Source: Pilaira anomala (Eukaryota; Mucoromycota; Mucoromycetes; Mucorales; Mucoraceae). From it: a stretch of 64,000 nucleotides of DNA. The translations under genes and the position numbers were made by a program. The notes below the pieces were generated by a model, which did not search any database, was not told the DNA's origin, and worked only from the letters and a program-made list of their open reading frames with translations. The stretch spans positions 124,001-188,000 of the forward strand of contig JAIXMQ010000023.1 in assembly GCA_025716855.1 (NCBI GenBank), written 5' to 3'. This document shows, in pieces, positions 48,666 through 59,203 of this stretch. Numbering within the stretch: position 1 is the first letter of the stretch; the number at the start of each line of letters is the position of its first letter.

Positions 48666-49178
48666 TAGAAATTATTTTCATTGGAGAAAAGCAGCAGTTT
48701 ACATTTTTTATATATCGATTTTTCACTTGTTTTAATAAACAGCCATATCATCACCTTTTCGATAATAACAAAAAGGAAACAAGCTATTATATAGCTACAT
48801 GCTTTATTAAATGTAGATAATTAGTCGATTTAGGTATATAAAAGAAAAAAATCAAGTATATTCACAACCCAAGTAAATCAGCAAATAAAATGAGGGTTAC
48901 AGAAAGTCAGTTATACATATGTGGGATACGAGATATAGAAGAAATGATTTACTTCTTTAGAAAACTTAATTTCAAAAGATTCATGTAACAAGCTTTCTAC
49001 AAGCTCTTTTTTCTTAGTTTGTTCTTTTTGAAAGAGCAAAGTTCTTAAATTTGTCAAGTTCAAGCTGTATAGAATATATTACATATGTTAGCCTAAAATT
49101 GCATGTGATCAGAACAGATTGATTTATTTATTATAAAAAAAAAAAAAAAAAAGATGATGGACGGAAAGAAGGAAATAA
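48666..49178. other. Intergenic between CCCH gene and Mex67, with coding-like text on both strands
   Basis: Convergent 3' flanks. The minus strand at 49063-48911 has an open frame with EQTKKKELVESLLHESFEI, and the plus strand at 48890-48988 has a 32-codon ATG ORF (MRVTESQLYICGIRDIEEMI). Neither can be linked to a gene by frame-consistent splicing, so neither is called. Confidence 0.4.
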
Positions 49179-50208
49179 TTAGGTAGAAGTTACTAATGAA
49201 CCCGCTTTACATGAATAATTACGTACAATCAATGAATCAGATAATATAACGTAATTCCAACCAGCTAATTGTGCTCTATACATTTGAAAAAAAAAAGATT
49301 AAAAAAAAAAAAGTTATAATGCATCCATGTTATTAAAAAGTACCTTGAACCTGGTGTAGAAGGAGCAACTAGGAAGGTACGGTCAAATGATAAAGGAGTT
49401 CCTGCAAGAGTTTCTACAAATTCGCCATGCACATTAAGGAATAAGACAACAGGATAAGCTTGTGATCCAGTTGTTTGCCAAGCGTCTGTAATAAAGTTAT
49501 CAGCTCTTGATAAATCATGAACAGTTGCTGGTAATGCCAAAAGACGTTTTACAATATTTTCATTGCCAAATACCATTCTTTGAGAAGGACGGACTAAAAT
49601 GTGTAATGTTCAGTTGTATTGTTCGATATTTTTCTCTATGAATCTATCTATCTATATATATATACCTTGCCCGCTACCCCACACATTTTGTTGTTGATAG
49701 GTTCCATTTGATACAACTGAAAAGATTGATTGGGCGTCGTACAAATCTACTAATCCTGCGCGATTTGTATCAAATAAAGGAAAGAATTTAGACAATAAAT
49801 CTTGAACCGCCATACTAGAACTTTCTTGATCAAAGAAACTAGGTCGAATAGCCACAGGGAATTCATTACTTTGTTGTGGCTGTTGTTGTATAGGATTTAC
49901 CCCTCCTGTGCCATTCACTGGTTGTCCATCCAAATATTTAATTGTTGGGAATCGTTTTAAAACTTCTCTTTGATAAGTTTCTGGGTTATTGTTGCTTTGA
50001 ATTGAATTGCCCATTAATAACAGTTCTTGCAACATGGGGAGTTTATTGCGAAGTTTATCTAAGCTACGGAACTCTGCAATATCGTTATCTGCGATCGAAA
50101 GGTTTAAAAGGTTGGGAAATAATTCAGGTACTTTGACTAATGGCACAACAGACCATAATTTATTTCTGGCAAAAGAAATTGTTTTTACCTGAAAACAGTT
50201 ATTAGCCT

Positions 50209-50250
<42 letters not shown>

Positions 50251-51393
50251 AAGCCTTATATACACTTACTGAATCACCAAATAGATTCTTTGCTTCGGTT
50301 AATAAACGTCCAAACACAACACCAATGTTATGTGCGCTTGTTGGTAATTCGTCCATATCTAAAAAGCCTGCTTCTGGATTAAAACGTTCATTCAAGAATT
50401 CTACTAAGTATGTTGATCCGCCACCACCACTACTACTATTATTATTGCTGTTATTGTTATTTCTATCTCCACGATTGGTATCTGTGCTAGCACCTCCTTT
50501 TACAATGGAAAGCTACAAAAGAAAAAGGGGGGTTAAGTTAGCATATTTCCAAGTATGAACAGATAAACATCAATTAATTTACCACAGCGTTGCCAAAGCT
50601 ATAGTTATTCATTCTACAAAGTGCATCTGCTGTTTGCTCATCTACAACAGTAATTTGCATTGATTTCGCTTCGTAATTAACCTAAACATTATTCTTTAAA
50701 TAAAAAGGGCAAAACACAAAGTTAAAGTACGTACATTTAGTGGTTCCCAGGCAGTTTTACTCTTTCTTGCAAGAAAACTAAGCACTTTTTCTTCAGATCC
50801 AGGAGGATAACCGGAAAGCTAACGTACAAATGAGGTTAGTACTTTGTTCTTTTTTTGTTAGAAATAACAATACAACTTACAGTGACTATATTTGCAGCAG
50901 TTTCTCTATAGATATATATATAAAAAAAAAATAACATTAGTTTCAACTAACACAGTAATTCTTCTTTCAGAAGATTGATTGTAAATAATTACGGTTTCAT
51001 GTCAATATCTTCGTCAACAAACTCGCGAGCAAAACGAGCATTACCGGCATTTCCACCTCGTCCTCGACCTCGTCCTCGACCACGATAGTTGTTTGAAGAG
51101 AAGGCTCTACCGCCTCTTTGTCCGTCGTCATTATTCGTACGACTGTTTCTATTATTGTTGTTATCATTATAACTACTGGTTTGAACAGTACGTTCAGTAT
51201 TTGTAGGACCAAGTCGAGATGTAATAGAGATATTACTGGCATCGCTGTAGTTGTTATTACGATTGTTATAACCCGTGTTATCGTAATCGTTATCGTAGTT
51301 GCGGTGTCCGCCACCACCACCACCACCTCCACCTCCACGGTTTCCTCCACGGCCGCGTCCTCTACCTCGCCAGTTATTGTTATTATTATCCAT
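49179..51393 (-). CDS. MEX67: mRNA export receptor Mex67/NXF1
   Basis: Carries mature mRNPs through the nuclear pore. The start MDNNNNNWRGRGRGRGGNRG at 51393 opens an RGG-rich N-terminal region. Short exons then give an RNP-like domain (LSGYPPGSEEKVLSFLARKS, KSMQITVVDEQTADALCRMN). A leucine-rich repeat block follows (VKTISFARNKLWSVVP, LFPNLLNLSIADNDIAEFRS). The NTF2-like domain spans the last exons (LLSKFFPLFDTNRAGLVDLY through YPVVLFLNVHGEFVE to YVILSDSLIVRNYS). The most direct reading stops at a TAA at 49179-49181, right after the NTF2-like domain, so the C-terminal TAP-C/UBA-like domain normally present is not seen in this model. An intron holds a long (GA)n repeat. The 5' end of the RGG exon is firm. 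Confidence 0.88.
50213..50248. repeat. (CT)n microsatellite in Mex67 intron
   Basis: About 36 bases of CT repeats, GA in gene orientation, within an intron between the GDS and VKTISF codons. Likely variable and without coding effect. Confidence 0.9.
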
Positions 51394-52159
51394 TTATTAT
51401 TTTTTTTTTTAGTTTAAGAAGAAGAAAGGGTTTTTTTTTATGTAAAGTTTTGTTTAAATGTAATGCTGAGGGTCTACGTGACTGATATTTTTAAAAGGTT
51501 TAGAAGTATAAAAATAGAATGACAAAGAACATATCTTTGAGGTTATTGTAGTTTTCTCTTTTTATACAAAGAAAGTTAAAAAAAGCTTACTTGTATTATT
51601 TTTTGAATGAAAAGAAAAAGTTAAATCGCTTTATTATAATAACTTTTTTTCACTTATTTGATAAAGTCTTTGTTGGCTGTCAAACACCAGCAGAATTAAG
51701 AGTGATCAAACATATCCAAGGGAATAGATGTTTTACAAAGTAATAATCAATCTATTCTGTACATTTCATGAGAAAAAGATACTCGCGCTTACTTTTCGTG
51801 TAACTGGGCTAGCTGTACATTTTGACTGAAATACAAACTACTAACATACATCAAAAGATATTTAAGTTTGAAATGGAGTTTATTTTTTTATTTATAAGGT
51901 ATTAAAGAACAATGGTTATATTATGTTCAAGTTGTTTATTAGGTCAATTGAAGCTTCAGTATTGTTATATTTTCATTTAATGGGTCTTTTTTCGATATTA
52001 ACATTAGCATTTCGGTTTCATGGCTTTTCCAAAGTAGACCTTACCATCGAACAGTACACAAGATATACATTTAAATAATTAATTAGTAAAAAAAAAATAT
52101 AATACAATGTTTAAGTATTTATAACAACACAACCATTGAAGCTACTATGTTCCTTTGAG
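51394..52159. other. Mex67 promoter region and edge of the repeat array
   Basis: AT-rich DNA upstream of Mex67. No open gene. Toward its distal end it merges with a possible minus-strand transcript tail from the array. Confidence 0.4.
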
Positions 52160-53715
52160 AAGATTACCAAGATAAGAACCATCAATCCAACCTCTCCCTA
52201 CGATATCCGTATGGTTTTACGTGCCATTACACCTAGATTAAACTGCACAGACCGCTCGTAAACGGTGAGGGGGATGAATAAGACAAACAGCTTCGTCAAA
52301 ACCCACGATGACAACTGTTCTGTCCTTTTGTTTTCAAAACCCGGTAAGCCCAATAGCGGTATTTTTAAATAATATATGTTAGAGTAAGTTTAAAAGCTAA
52401 ACAAAAGTTATTGTGTATTTACCTTTCTTTTCCATCATATTAACAACAACACCAACAACTATGCTGAGAATATTGATCCAAGTTGCCAAGTCGCTAAAGT
52501 GAATTTATCAGAAGACTGAATATCTCCAAACACCTCCTACGATATTCGCATGGTTTTACGTGCCATTACACCCAGATTAAACTGTACGAACCGCTCGTAA
52601 ACGATGAGGGAGATGAATAAGACAAACAGCTTCGTCAAAACACACCTTAACAACGATTTTGTTCTTGTGTCTTCGATATCAGGTAGACCTATACTAGCGG
52701 TGGTTCTAAATAATATATGTTAGAATAAGTTTAGAAGCTAAAAAAAAGTTATTGTGTACATATTACCTTTCTTTTTCATCATATTAACGGTAACGGCACC
52801 ATCTATGCTGAGAATATTGATCCAAGTTGCTAAAGTTAGTTTATCAAAAGACTGAATATCTCCAAACACCTCCTACGATATTCGCATGGTTTTACGTGCC
52901 ATTACACCCAGATTAAACTGTACGAACCGCTCGTAAACGATGAGGGAGATGAATAAGACAAACAGCTTCTTCAAAACACACTTTAACAACCATTCTGTTC
53001 TTGTGTCTTCAATATCAGGTAGACCTATACTAGCGGTGGTTCTAAATAATATATGTTAGAATAAGTTTAAAAGTTAAAACAAAAGTGATTGAGTATTTAC
53101 CTTTCTTTTCCATCATATTAACAACAACACCAACAACTATGCTGAGAATATTGATCCAAGTTGCTAAAGTTAGTTTATCAGAAGACTGAATATCTCCAAA
53201 CACCTCCTACGATATTCGCATGGTTTTACGTGCCATTACACCCAGATTAAACTGTACGAACCGCTCGTAAACGATGAGGGAGATGAATAAGACAAACAGC
53301 TTCTTCAAAACTCACTTTAACAACCATTCTGCCCTTGTGTTTTCAAAAGCCTGTAAGCCCAATAGCAGTGGTTCTAAATAATGTATGTTAGATTCAGTTT
53401 TTTTTTAAAAAAAAAGGTATTGTGTATTTACCTTTCTTTTTCATCATGCTGAGAATATCAATTCAAGTTACGAAAGTGTGTTTATCAAAAGACTGAATAC
53501 CTCGAAACACCTCCTACGATATTCGCATGGTTTTACGTGCCATTACACCCAGATTAAACTGTACGAACCGCTCGTAAACGATGAGGGAGATGAATAAGAC
53601 AAACAGCTTCTTCAAAACTCACTTTAACAACCATTCTGTTCTTGTGTTTTCAAAAGCCTGTAAGCCTATAATAGCGGTATTTCTAAATAATGTGTTATTA
53701 GAACCTGTATAAAAG

Positions 53716-53749
<34 letters not shown>

Positions 53750-53760
53750 ACTTGTGCATT
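52160..53760. repeat. Five-copy tandem direct repeat array (units of about 307-339 bp)
   Basis: The same block recurs with start-to-start spacing of about 339, 336, 334 and 307 bases (anchored by the tacgatat string near 52199, 52538, 52874, 53208 and 53515). Copies 2-5 share a core of about 103 bases with no difference; copy 1 has several substitutions. Around the core, units diverge more. Each unit boundary on the minus strand shows GTAA-type donors (about 52422, 52766, 53100, 53431) and a TTCTAAC...TTTAG acceptor in copies 2 and 3. The core on the minus strand reads as protein-like text (LFVLFISLIVYERFVQFNLG), with a TAG conserved in all copies, so it may be decayed coding or non-coding RNA. 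A degenerate sixth end lies near 53772-53830. Confidence 0.85.
52531..52633 (-). ncRNA. Candidate structured core of the repeat unit (copy 2 shown)
   Basis: This 103-base block is identical in copies 2-5 (about 52531, 52867, 53201, 53508). On the minus strand it can form a 7-bp closing pair (CATCTCC with GGAGGTG, one G-U) around hairpins TACGA/TCGTA, ATGG/CCAT and TGCGA/TCGTA. Copy 1 changes two positions of the last hairpin but keeps them paired (G-U to A-U, A-U to G-U). The fold was done by hand, so this is a hypothesis only. Confidence 0.25.
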
Positions 53761-55055
53761 ACCATTTTTTTATCATGTATTAACAACAACAGCACCAGCA
53801 CCAGCACCAGTGTAATTGATTTAGCTTCCTTGACCAAGAAGAAAAAAAAAAAGTATTCTAAAAATAGAGCAGAAAAAAAAAGAGTAAGAAATTTGCCCTT
53901 ATTCATTTTTTGACAACATTTTTTTTTTTTTTTACCTTTTGATTTTCAATGAAGCAAGCTCCTTTATGAAAAAAAAACTACTTTTTAACAAAAGAGATAC
54001 ACAGAACCAAGTCTTGTCCTTCTTTACCTGCTTCACAATACCAAACATCAACACCAGTAGAAACAACAGCGTAAACTGTAACACAAATACTATAACATTT
54101 CTAAATAAAAGAAACCCAGAAACTGGTATTAAAATTTAAAAATTCATGCAATGATACTCTTTTAACTTACCAGAAGTAAACCTTTTGTGTTCAGAAACCA
54201 CTCCATTGAGAAGCTAATAACAACTGTATCATAAATAAAAGTAGAGATTTTCACACCGTAAAAGCGTGAAACGAAAGAAGTACGCTTCAAGAAGTGCTAA
54301 TTGCGACACGTCAGAACAACGTGAATGCCCTACAGTACAGAAACCGTTACATACATATCATAACCAAACAATAGAATACTATACCTTACAAAAAAAAAGT
54401 TAAAGAAAAGAAAAGAAAAGAAAAGGAAAGAAAAAGAAAAGGAAAAAAAAGGATAAAAAAAGGATAAAAACGGAAAAAGAAAAAAAAAATTGACAACAAT
54501 GAATACCCCTTTTTTTTGCATGATTTTTTTTTTTTTGCGCTTTTTTTTTATAGTGCCTCTGTATGTCTATGAAAAGAGGATGCGTTTCAAGTAAAGTGTG
54601 TGTAAACATGGCTGTAGTATTACTTTTAATTTTTACTTTAGGTGATAGTAATATTAACAAAGGTAACATCGTAGGATTACCACTTTTTATATATATACAT
54701 TCATGCTCATCTTTTTTTTTATAGAAATAACCCTTTTGTTTTCATCAAAGTCCCGTTTCTTAAGTCCCAAAAAAATCAGAGTTCTGCAAAACCGTAATTA
54801 AGCATTATTAGAGATACTAATACTGGATTTAATTTTTTGATTGAGCAATTTTTATTATCACTATTAAGAGGATATGCATATTTATAAACGCCCCAGACTA
54901 GGTAAAACTTTACCTCTACCCCTCACCGATTATAGACCGTAATACATATTTATATTGTTCAATGAAATTTTTATTATGAATTTGTATGTATGGGTTATTA
55001 TTTTTTATTTCGTAATTCATATGTTGCTTTTGTGGGTATATATTTTCTTTGTTCT
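53761..55055. other. Array upstream flank and intergenic
   Basis: The minus strand at 54206-53978 allows a two-exon 52-codon reading (MEWFLNTKGLLL, then KCYSICVTVYAVVST) joined by GT-AG sites at 54170 and 54101. It is weak and not called as a gene. The remainder is AT- and A-rich, with GAAAA-type repeats near 54400-54490. No tRNA is seen. Confidence 0.4.
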
Positions 55056-56785
55056 TTATTCTGCCTTCTTCTCCTCTGGCTCATTCTTCTTTTCGGTTTC
55101 TTTTTCATCTACTTTTTCAGTTTCTTCAACGTTTTTTTCAGTATCGTTCACATCAACTTTATCATCCTTCTCTTCAACTTTATCCTCCTCTTTATCTTTG
55201 TTCTCTTCTTCATCCTTCTTTTCTTCTTCATCTTTCTTTTCCTCTTCATCTTTCTTTTCTTCTTCATCTTTCTTTTCTTCTTCATCTTTCTTTTCCTCTT
55301 CATCTTTCTTTTCCTCTTCATCGTTCTTTTCCTCTTCTTCTAATTTCTCACCAGCATGTTTCTTTGCTTGCTTTCTATCTAATTCTACTTGAACCAAAAA
55401 TTGAGGGACTCTATCCAAAAGTTCTGTATATAATTGCTCTTTTGTCCACTCATAAGCTTTTGAGGAAAGTAGTACTTCAATAAAATAACCTTGAATTTCT
55501 GCAGTGGTAATGTGATCAACAGGAATCAACTTTTCAAATTGGTCCGCAATCTTTTCAACTCTTTTTCTTTCCTCGTCTTCCAATGGCAAGGAGGTATCGT
55601 CATCCAAACTCATGAATCTCCAGAAAGTATCACGGATCTGTTCAGGGGCAGCATAATCAAGCTTAAACTTGCGATCAATTCTACCAGGTCGAAGTAAAGC
55701 AGGCTGGATTATGTCAATGTTATTACACGTCATAAAAATCACTATTGTAAAAATATCAGAAAATCTATTTGATTCACTTATATGTATATAAAAAAAAAGA
55801 CTTACTTGTTCCTTCTTGGCTTTGTAAACCGTCTAATACATTTAAAAGACCAGACATGGTGAGAGATGATGAGGTGGCTCCAGCTTTACTGGTTACGGAT
55901 GTAAACAAGTGATCAATATCTTCAATTACCATGATGGAGTTGTATGGTAAATCAGACATAAGCGAAGTAAGCATGTCATTACCACCAATTCCTGATAAAG
56001 AAGCAAATGCCACATTCAAATTTAGCTCGTTCTATTTATTTAAAAAATAAAAAAGAGTTATTAGTTTTGATATATAAGCACGATAAGAATAAATAATTGT
56101 ACATACAGCAATAGCTTGGATGATTGAACTCTTTCCGGTACCAGGAGGACCATACAAGAGATAACCACGACGATGAGGAATACCTCTCATACGATACCAA
56201 TTAGCTCTATTTCTAAATGTTTCCATATCTATGTATACACAAATAGGATTTTTTTTTTTAGAATTGATAAAATAATTAAAAAAAAATCTTAAACACACAT
56301 ACCTGAAATTAACTTTTCTTTTTGTCCGTCACGTAAATGAACACTTTCAAGAGATCTTTCAGGTAATTCCCTTTCATAGTTCCAACAGCAACCATTGGCA
56401 CGGTATACATACTATTTGAATTAAAAAAAAAAGAATTTAGTCTTCCATTAATTTATGTGCATGTCTTTAGATACATACTTTAGTTACGGTAGTAGTGTTG
56501 TACGAGATAGACCATTCTTGAATAAACATATGCAAAAGTCTGGTATCGGAACCCCTCATTCTAAAAAAGAAAAAAAAATTATTATGAATTAAAAAAAAAA
56601 AAAAAAAAAAAAAACTCTATAGTTACAGAATTACTTACGTGAGCTCAATATGTTCTGATACATTTTCAGAGTATTCCACAAATGAAGCCGATATAACGTG
56701 TCCTTTATAAGTGAGTTCTTCTACAAAGTTAGGAGCTATTTATAGAAGCGTAACAAATTGTTAGATAAGGGTACTATAAACAAGG

Positions 56786-56818
<33 letters not shown>

Positions 56819-57395
56819 GAGCTTACGTGGAAGAAGATTCACCTTAATACCGCTATCGTCCGTAGCATCAGTTTTAACCGTACTACCACTAAATTGAGAG
56901 ATCAAGTCATCGTCATCATCATAAAAATCAGTGCTAGTATAATTTCCACAGCCTGATCCGTATTCAGCTACACCTGTAGTAAGTCTACCTCGAGAGGGAC
57001 CATGTTCAAAAATGTATTTACTAATGTTATTATACAAAGTATTTGAAGAAAAGATCTTGACAGACACAGTATCTGTATTTCTGATCTTTTTGAAAAGCAT
57101 ATCAATCAAATTTTGCCAATGTGTCTTCAAAATAGCTATAAATATATACAGAATTCATTTTTAATATATACTAATTCTTTCTTTTTCTTTTTCTATACAA
57201 CTTACGCGCAATGTAAATAGCAAGAGAGAGAGCAACGAAATCATTTCCAAAATACTTTTGACCAAGGTTAACTAAACGTTCACCAAGAATACTTTTCCAA
57301 ACGTTTTCTTCAGAAATCTTTTCAAGAAAGGTGAGTAAAATATTAATAGCATTTCCGATATGAGAGGAAGGGTTAATTAAATCAGTGACAGCCAT
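55056..57395 (-). CDS. BCS1: BCS1-like AAA ATPase of the mitochondrial inner membrane
   Basis: Bcs1 translocates the Rieske protein during complex III assembly; it has an N-terminal membrane span, a BCS1_N domain and an AAA core. The start is [20 protein letters not shown] at 57395. A hydrophobic run ([11 protein letters not shown]) precedes the first intron. The BCS1_N part ([20 protein letters not shown]) contains an extra acidic insert ([13 protein letters not shown]). The AAA module has Walker [16 protein letters not shown], Walker [12 protein letters not shown], the sensor FMTCNNID and the arginine finger [12 protein letters not shown]. The C-terminus extends into a long acidic tail with repeated KKDEEE heptad-like units (about 55333-55205). 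The tail and insert suggest a BCS1-like paralogue rather than the single canonical Bcs1. About nine exons. Confidence 0.88.
55205..55333. repeat. Short tandem repeat encoding KKDEEE in BCS1-like C-terminus
   Basis: Repeats of about 18 bases (TTCTTCATCTTTCTTTTC on the plus strand) encode a Glu/Lys-rich tail of the AAA protein. It is in frame and lies inside the coding sequence. Confidence 0.85.
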
Positions 57396-58714
57396 TTTGT
57401 ATCTAAGTTTTTTATTTTAAAAAAAAAATGTTTGAAAGAGATAAAGTTAATTTTAAAAAAAAAATATATCTCTATATATTTATATAAAATGCTGCGGTTT
57501 TGCATGATACGTGGCGAAGTACATATCATTCTTAATCTAAATATTGAGATAAAGAGGATGTCGCAGTAAAAAGGTAACCACCAAAAAGTTTGTGTAATCC
57601 GGAACTCTTGACGGATTTGGTTTACTTTCCATATTGGGCTCCCCGAATTTTTCAAAGCTAAAGAAAGTCAGTGGGGGTTAATCTTTTTTGACAAATCAAG
57701 TAATTCGTACAAACTGATTTGAGGCGTATATTCCTCCTTTTCTTTGAAAATTATAAATATCCGTTTAGTCGCAGTAGTTTGTTACACATAGTCTTGACAG
57801 AAGTTGACAGTAGAATGAACTTCATCAAATCCTTTGTCCTGAATTCACAAATACGTAACCTAACATTTCATTTATTTTAACTATACAAAGTTAGTTTCAT
57901 TCAGATCTACTATATCAACTATTATGCTATTGAAATGAATACATAATACTGCATAATCACTTTTTTTAAACCGAGGAGGTAAAAGTATTCAATATTGATT
58001 TTAAACAAATATTCTTGGCACTTTTCAAAAATAATATGAGAAAAAAAAACAGAGAGGTACCCGCATTAGATTTCCTGTGAAAATGAAAAAGATAAGGGTT
58101 TATTCTTTTCAACAAGCTGTAATTTAGTCTTGAACTGAATTGCCAAGCAACTCGGAAGAGTGATTTAAACATTTGTGTCACATTTGACGAGAAAAAGTCG
58201 CGTCGTAGAATTTTTACTTTCTATGTAATACATACATATCATTGTTGTGTTTGTTTACATATTACCCAAATAATACTCTAAGCAAATAGGCGATATCAGG
58301 AAGGATATCGTACCAGAAATATATACCAAGTTAGCAAATAAAATCTCAAGTAACAAGGAAGAATACATAAATCATCGAAAAAGTAATTTTATTTTAATTC
58401 AATAATGATATGTATAAATATCAAAATGTTACACTTTCAAGTGTAAACTCTATCATTTAAGTCTTCAAAAGTTTCATAGTAACTTTTTTTTTTGACTGAA
58501 TAAAATAACCGGGTCTCCTATTTCAATTCTTTCTATCTTTAGAATATAAAGACTTTCAAGTATTACATTACATGTTGGCTTCTTTGAACATGAAGTGTTC
58601 TCTTTATTTTCAAGAGTCACATTAACACTCCGTTTACATTTTCAATATTTTTTTATGAAGGGGGATCATGGCACCCCAGGCGGAGAGAGAGAGATACACC
58701 TACTCTTTATTCTA
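57396..58714. other. Intergenic, about 1.3 kb
   Basis: Between the divergent starts of the AAA gene (-) and bL36m (+). Modest A/T runs; no gene, tRNA or snRNA is recognised. Confidence 0.5.
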
Positions 58715-58939
58715 ATGTCATTTTTAACACGATTCACAAAAGCTACGTTTGGACAGTTCACCAGACAACAACAACCTACCTTAGCAGCATGCAACCCCTC
58801 TATGTTGACAGCTGTTCGTACTATGAAGGTTAGATCTTCAGTCAAGAAAATGTGTGATGGTTGTGCAACCGTCAGAAGACGTGGAAAGCTCTACGTTACT
58901 TGTTCAAAGAACCCAAAGCATAAGCAACGTCAAGGTTAA
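58715..58939 (+). CDS. RTC6: Mitochondrial ribosomal protein bL36m
   Basis: Small zinc-binding protein of the mitochondrial large ribosomal subunit. One exon, 74 residues. The N-terminus [20 protein letters not shown] is an amphipathic targeting sequence. The C-terminal 38 residues ([20 protein letters not shown], then a segment ending [14 protein letters not shown]) are the bacterial L36 core with the Cys-Cys-Cys-His zinc set. The frame is open further upstream to an ATG at 58655, but that would prepend a Gly/His-rich stretch unlike a presequence; the ATG at 58715 is preferred. Confidence 0.9.
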   Translation: MSFLTRFTKATFGQFTRQQQPTLAACNPSMLTAVRTMKVRSSVKKMCDGCATVRRRGKLYVTCSKNPKHKQRQG

Positions 58940-59203
58940 AACAACAAAAACTGCATATTTATGAAACTGGAATTTTTTTTTCTTCAATATATACACTTTC
59001 ATTCTCCCCACTTACAGAAATATATACTCGAAAATCCAATTATGTGTATCTTTTTCTTTCTCACATTGTATAGATAAATAATAAATAAAAAAAAATGGAT
59101 AGAACTTTTTTTTTCTTCTTCATTTTACAAGGATTTGGATTATATTTATTTGAAGTAAAGGATGGAGATGTGTGTGTATATATTATTCTATTTTAGATTT
59201 AAA

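Noticed and set aside
50989..51417. Plus-strand ORF opposite the Mex67 RGG exon (Ile/Val/Thr-rich)
   Set aside because: Antisense shadow of the RGG codons.
52531..52633. Core block as a tRNA or hammerhead ribozyme
   Set aside because: No T-loop sequence, no CTGATGA/GAAA ribozyme core; length and closing stem alone are not enough.
52531..52633. Core block as a C/D or H/ACA snoRNA
   Set aside because: Single ANANNA- or ATGATGA-like strings occur, but no complete box set with proper spacing on one strand.
54955..55483. Plus-strand ORFs rich in Ser/Phe opposite the AAA gene tail
   Set aside because: Antisense of the KKDEEE repeat.
58655..58715. Upstream ATG for bL36m
   Set aside because: The added N-terminus ([11 protein letters not shown]) is unlike a mitochondrial presequence, whereas the ATG at 58715 gives one.
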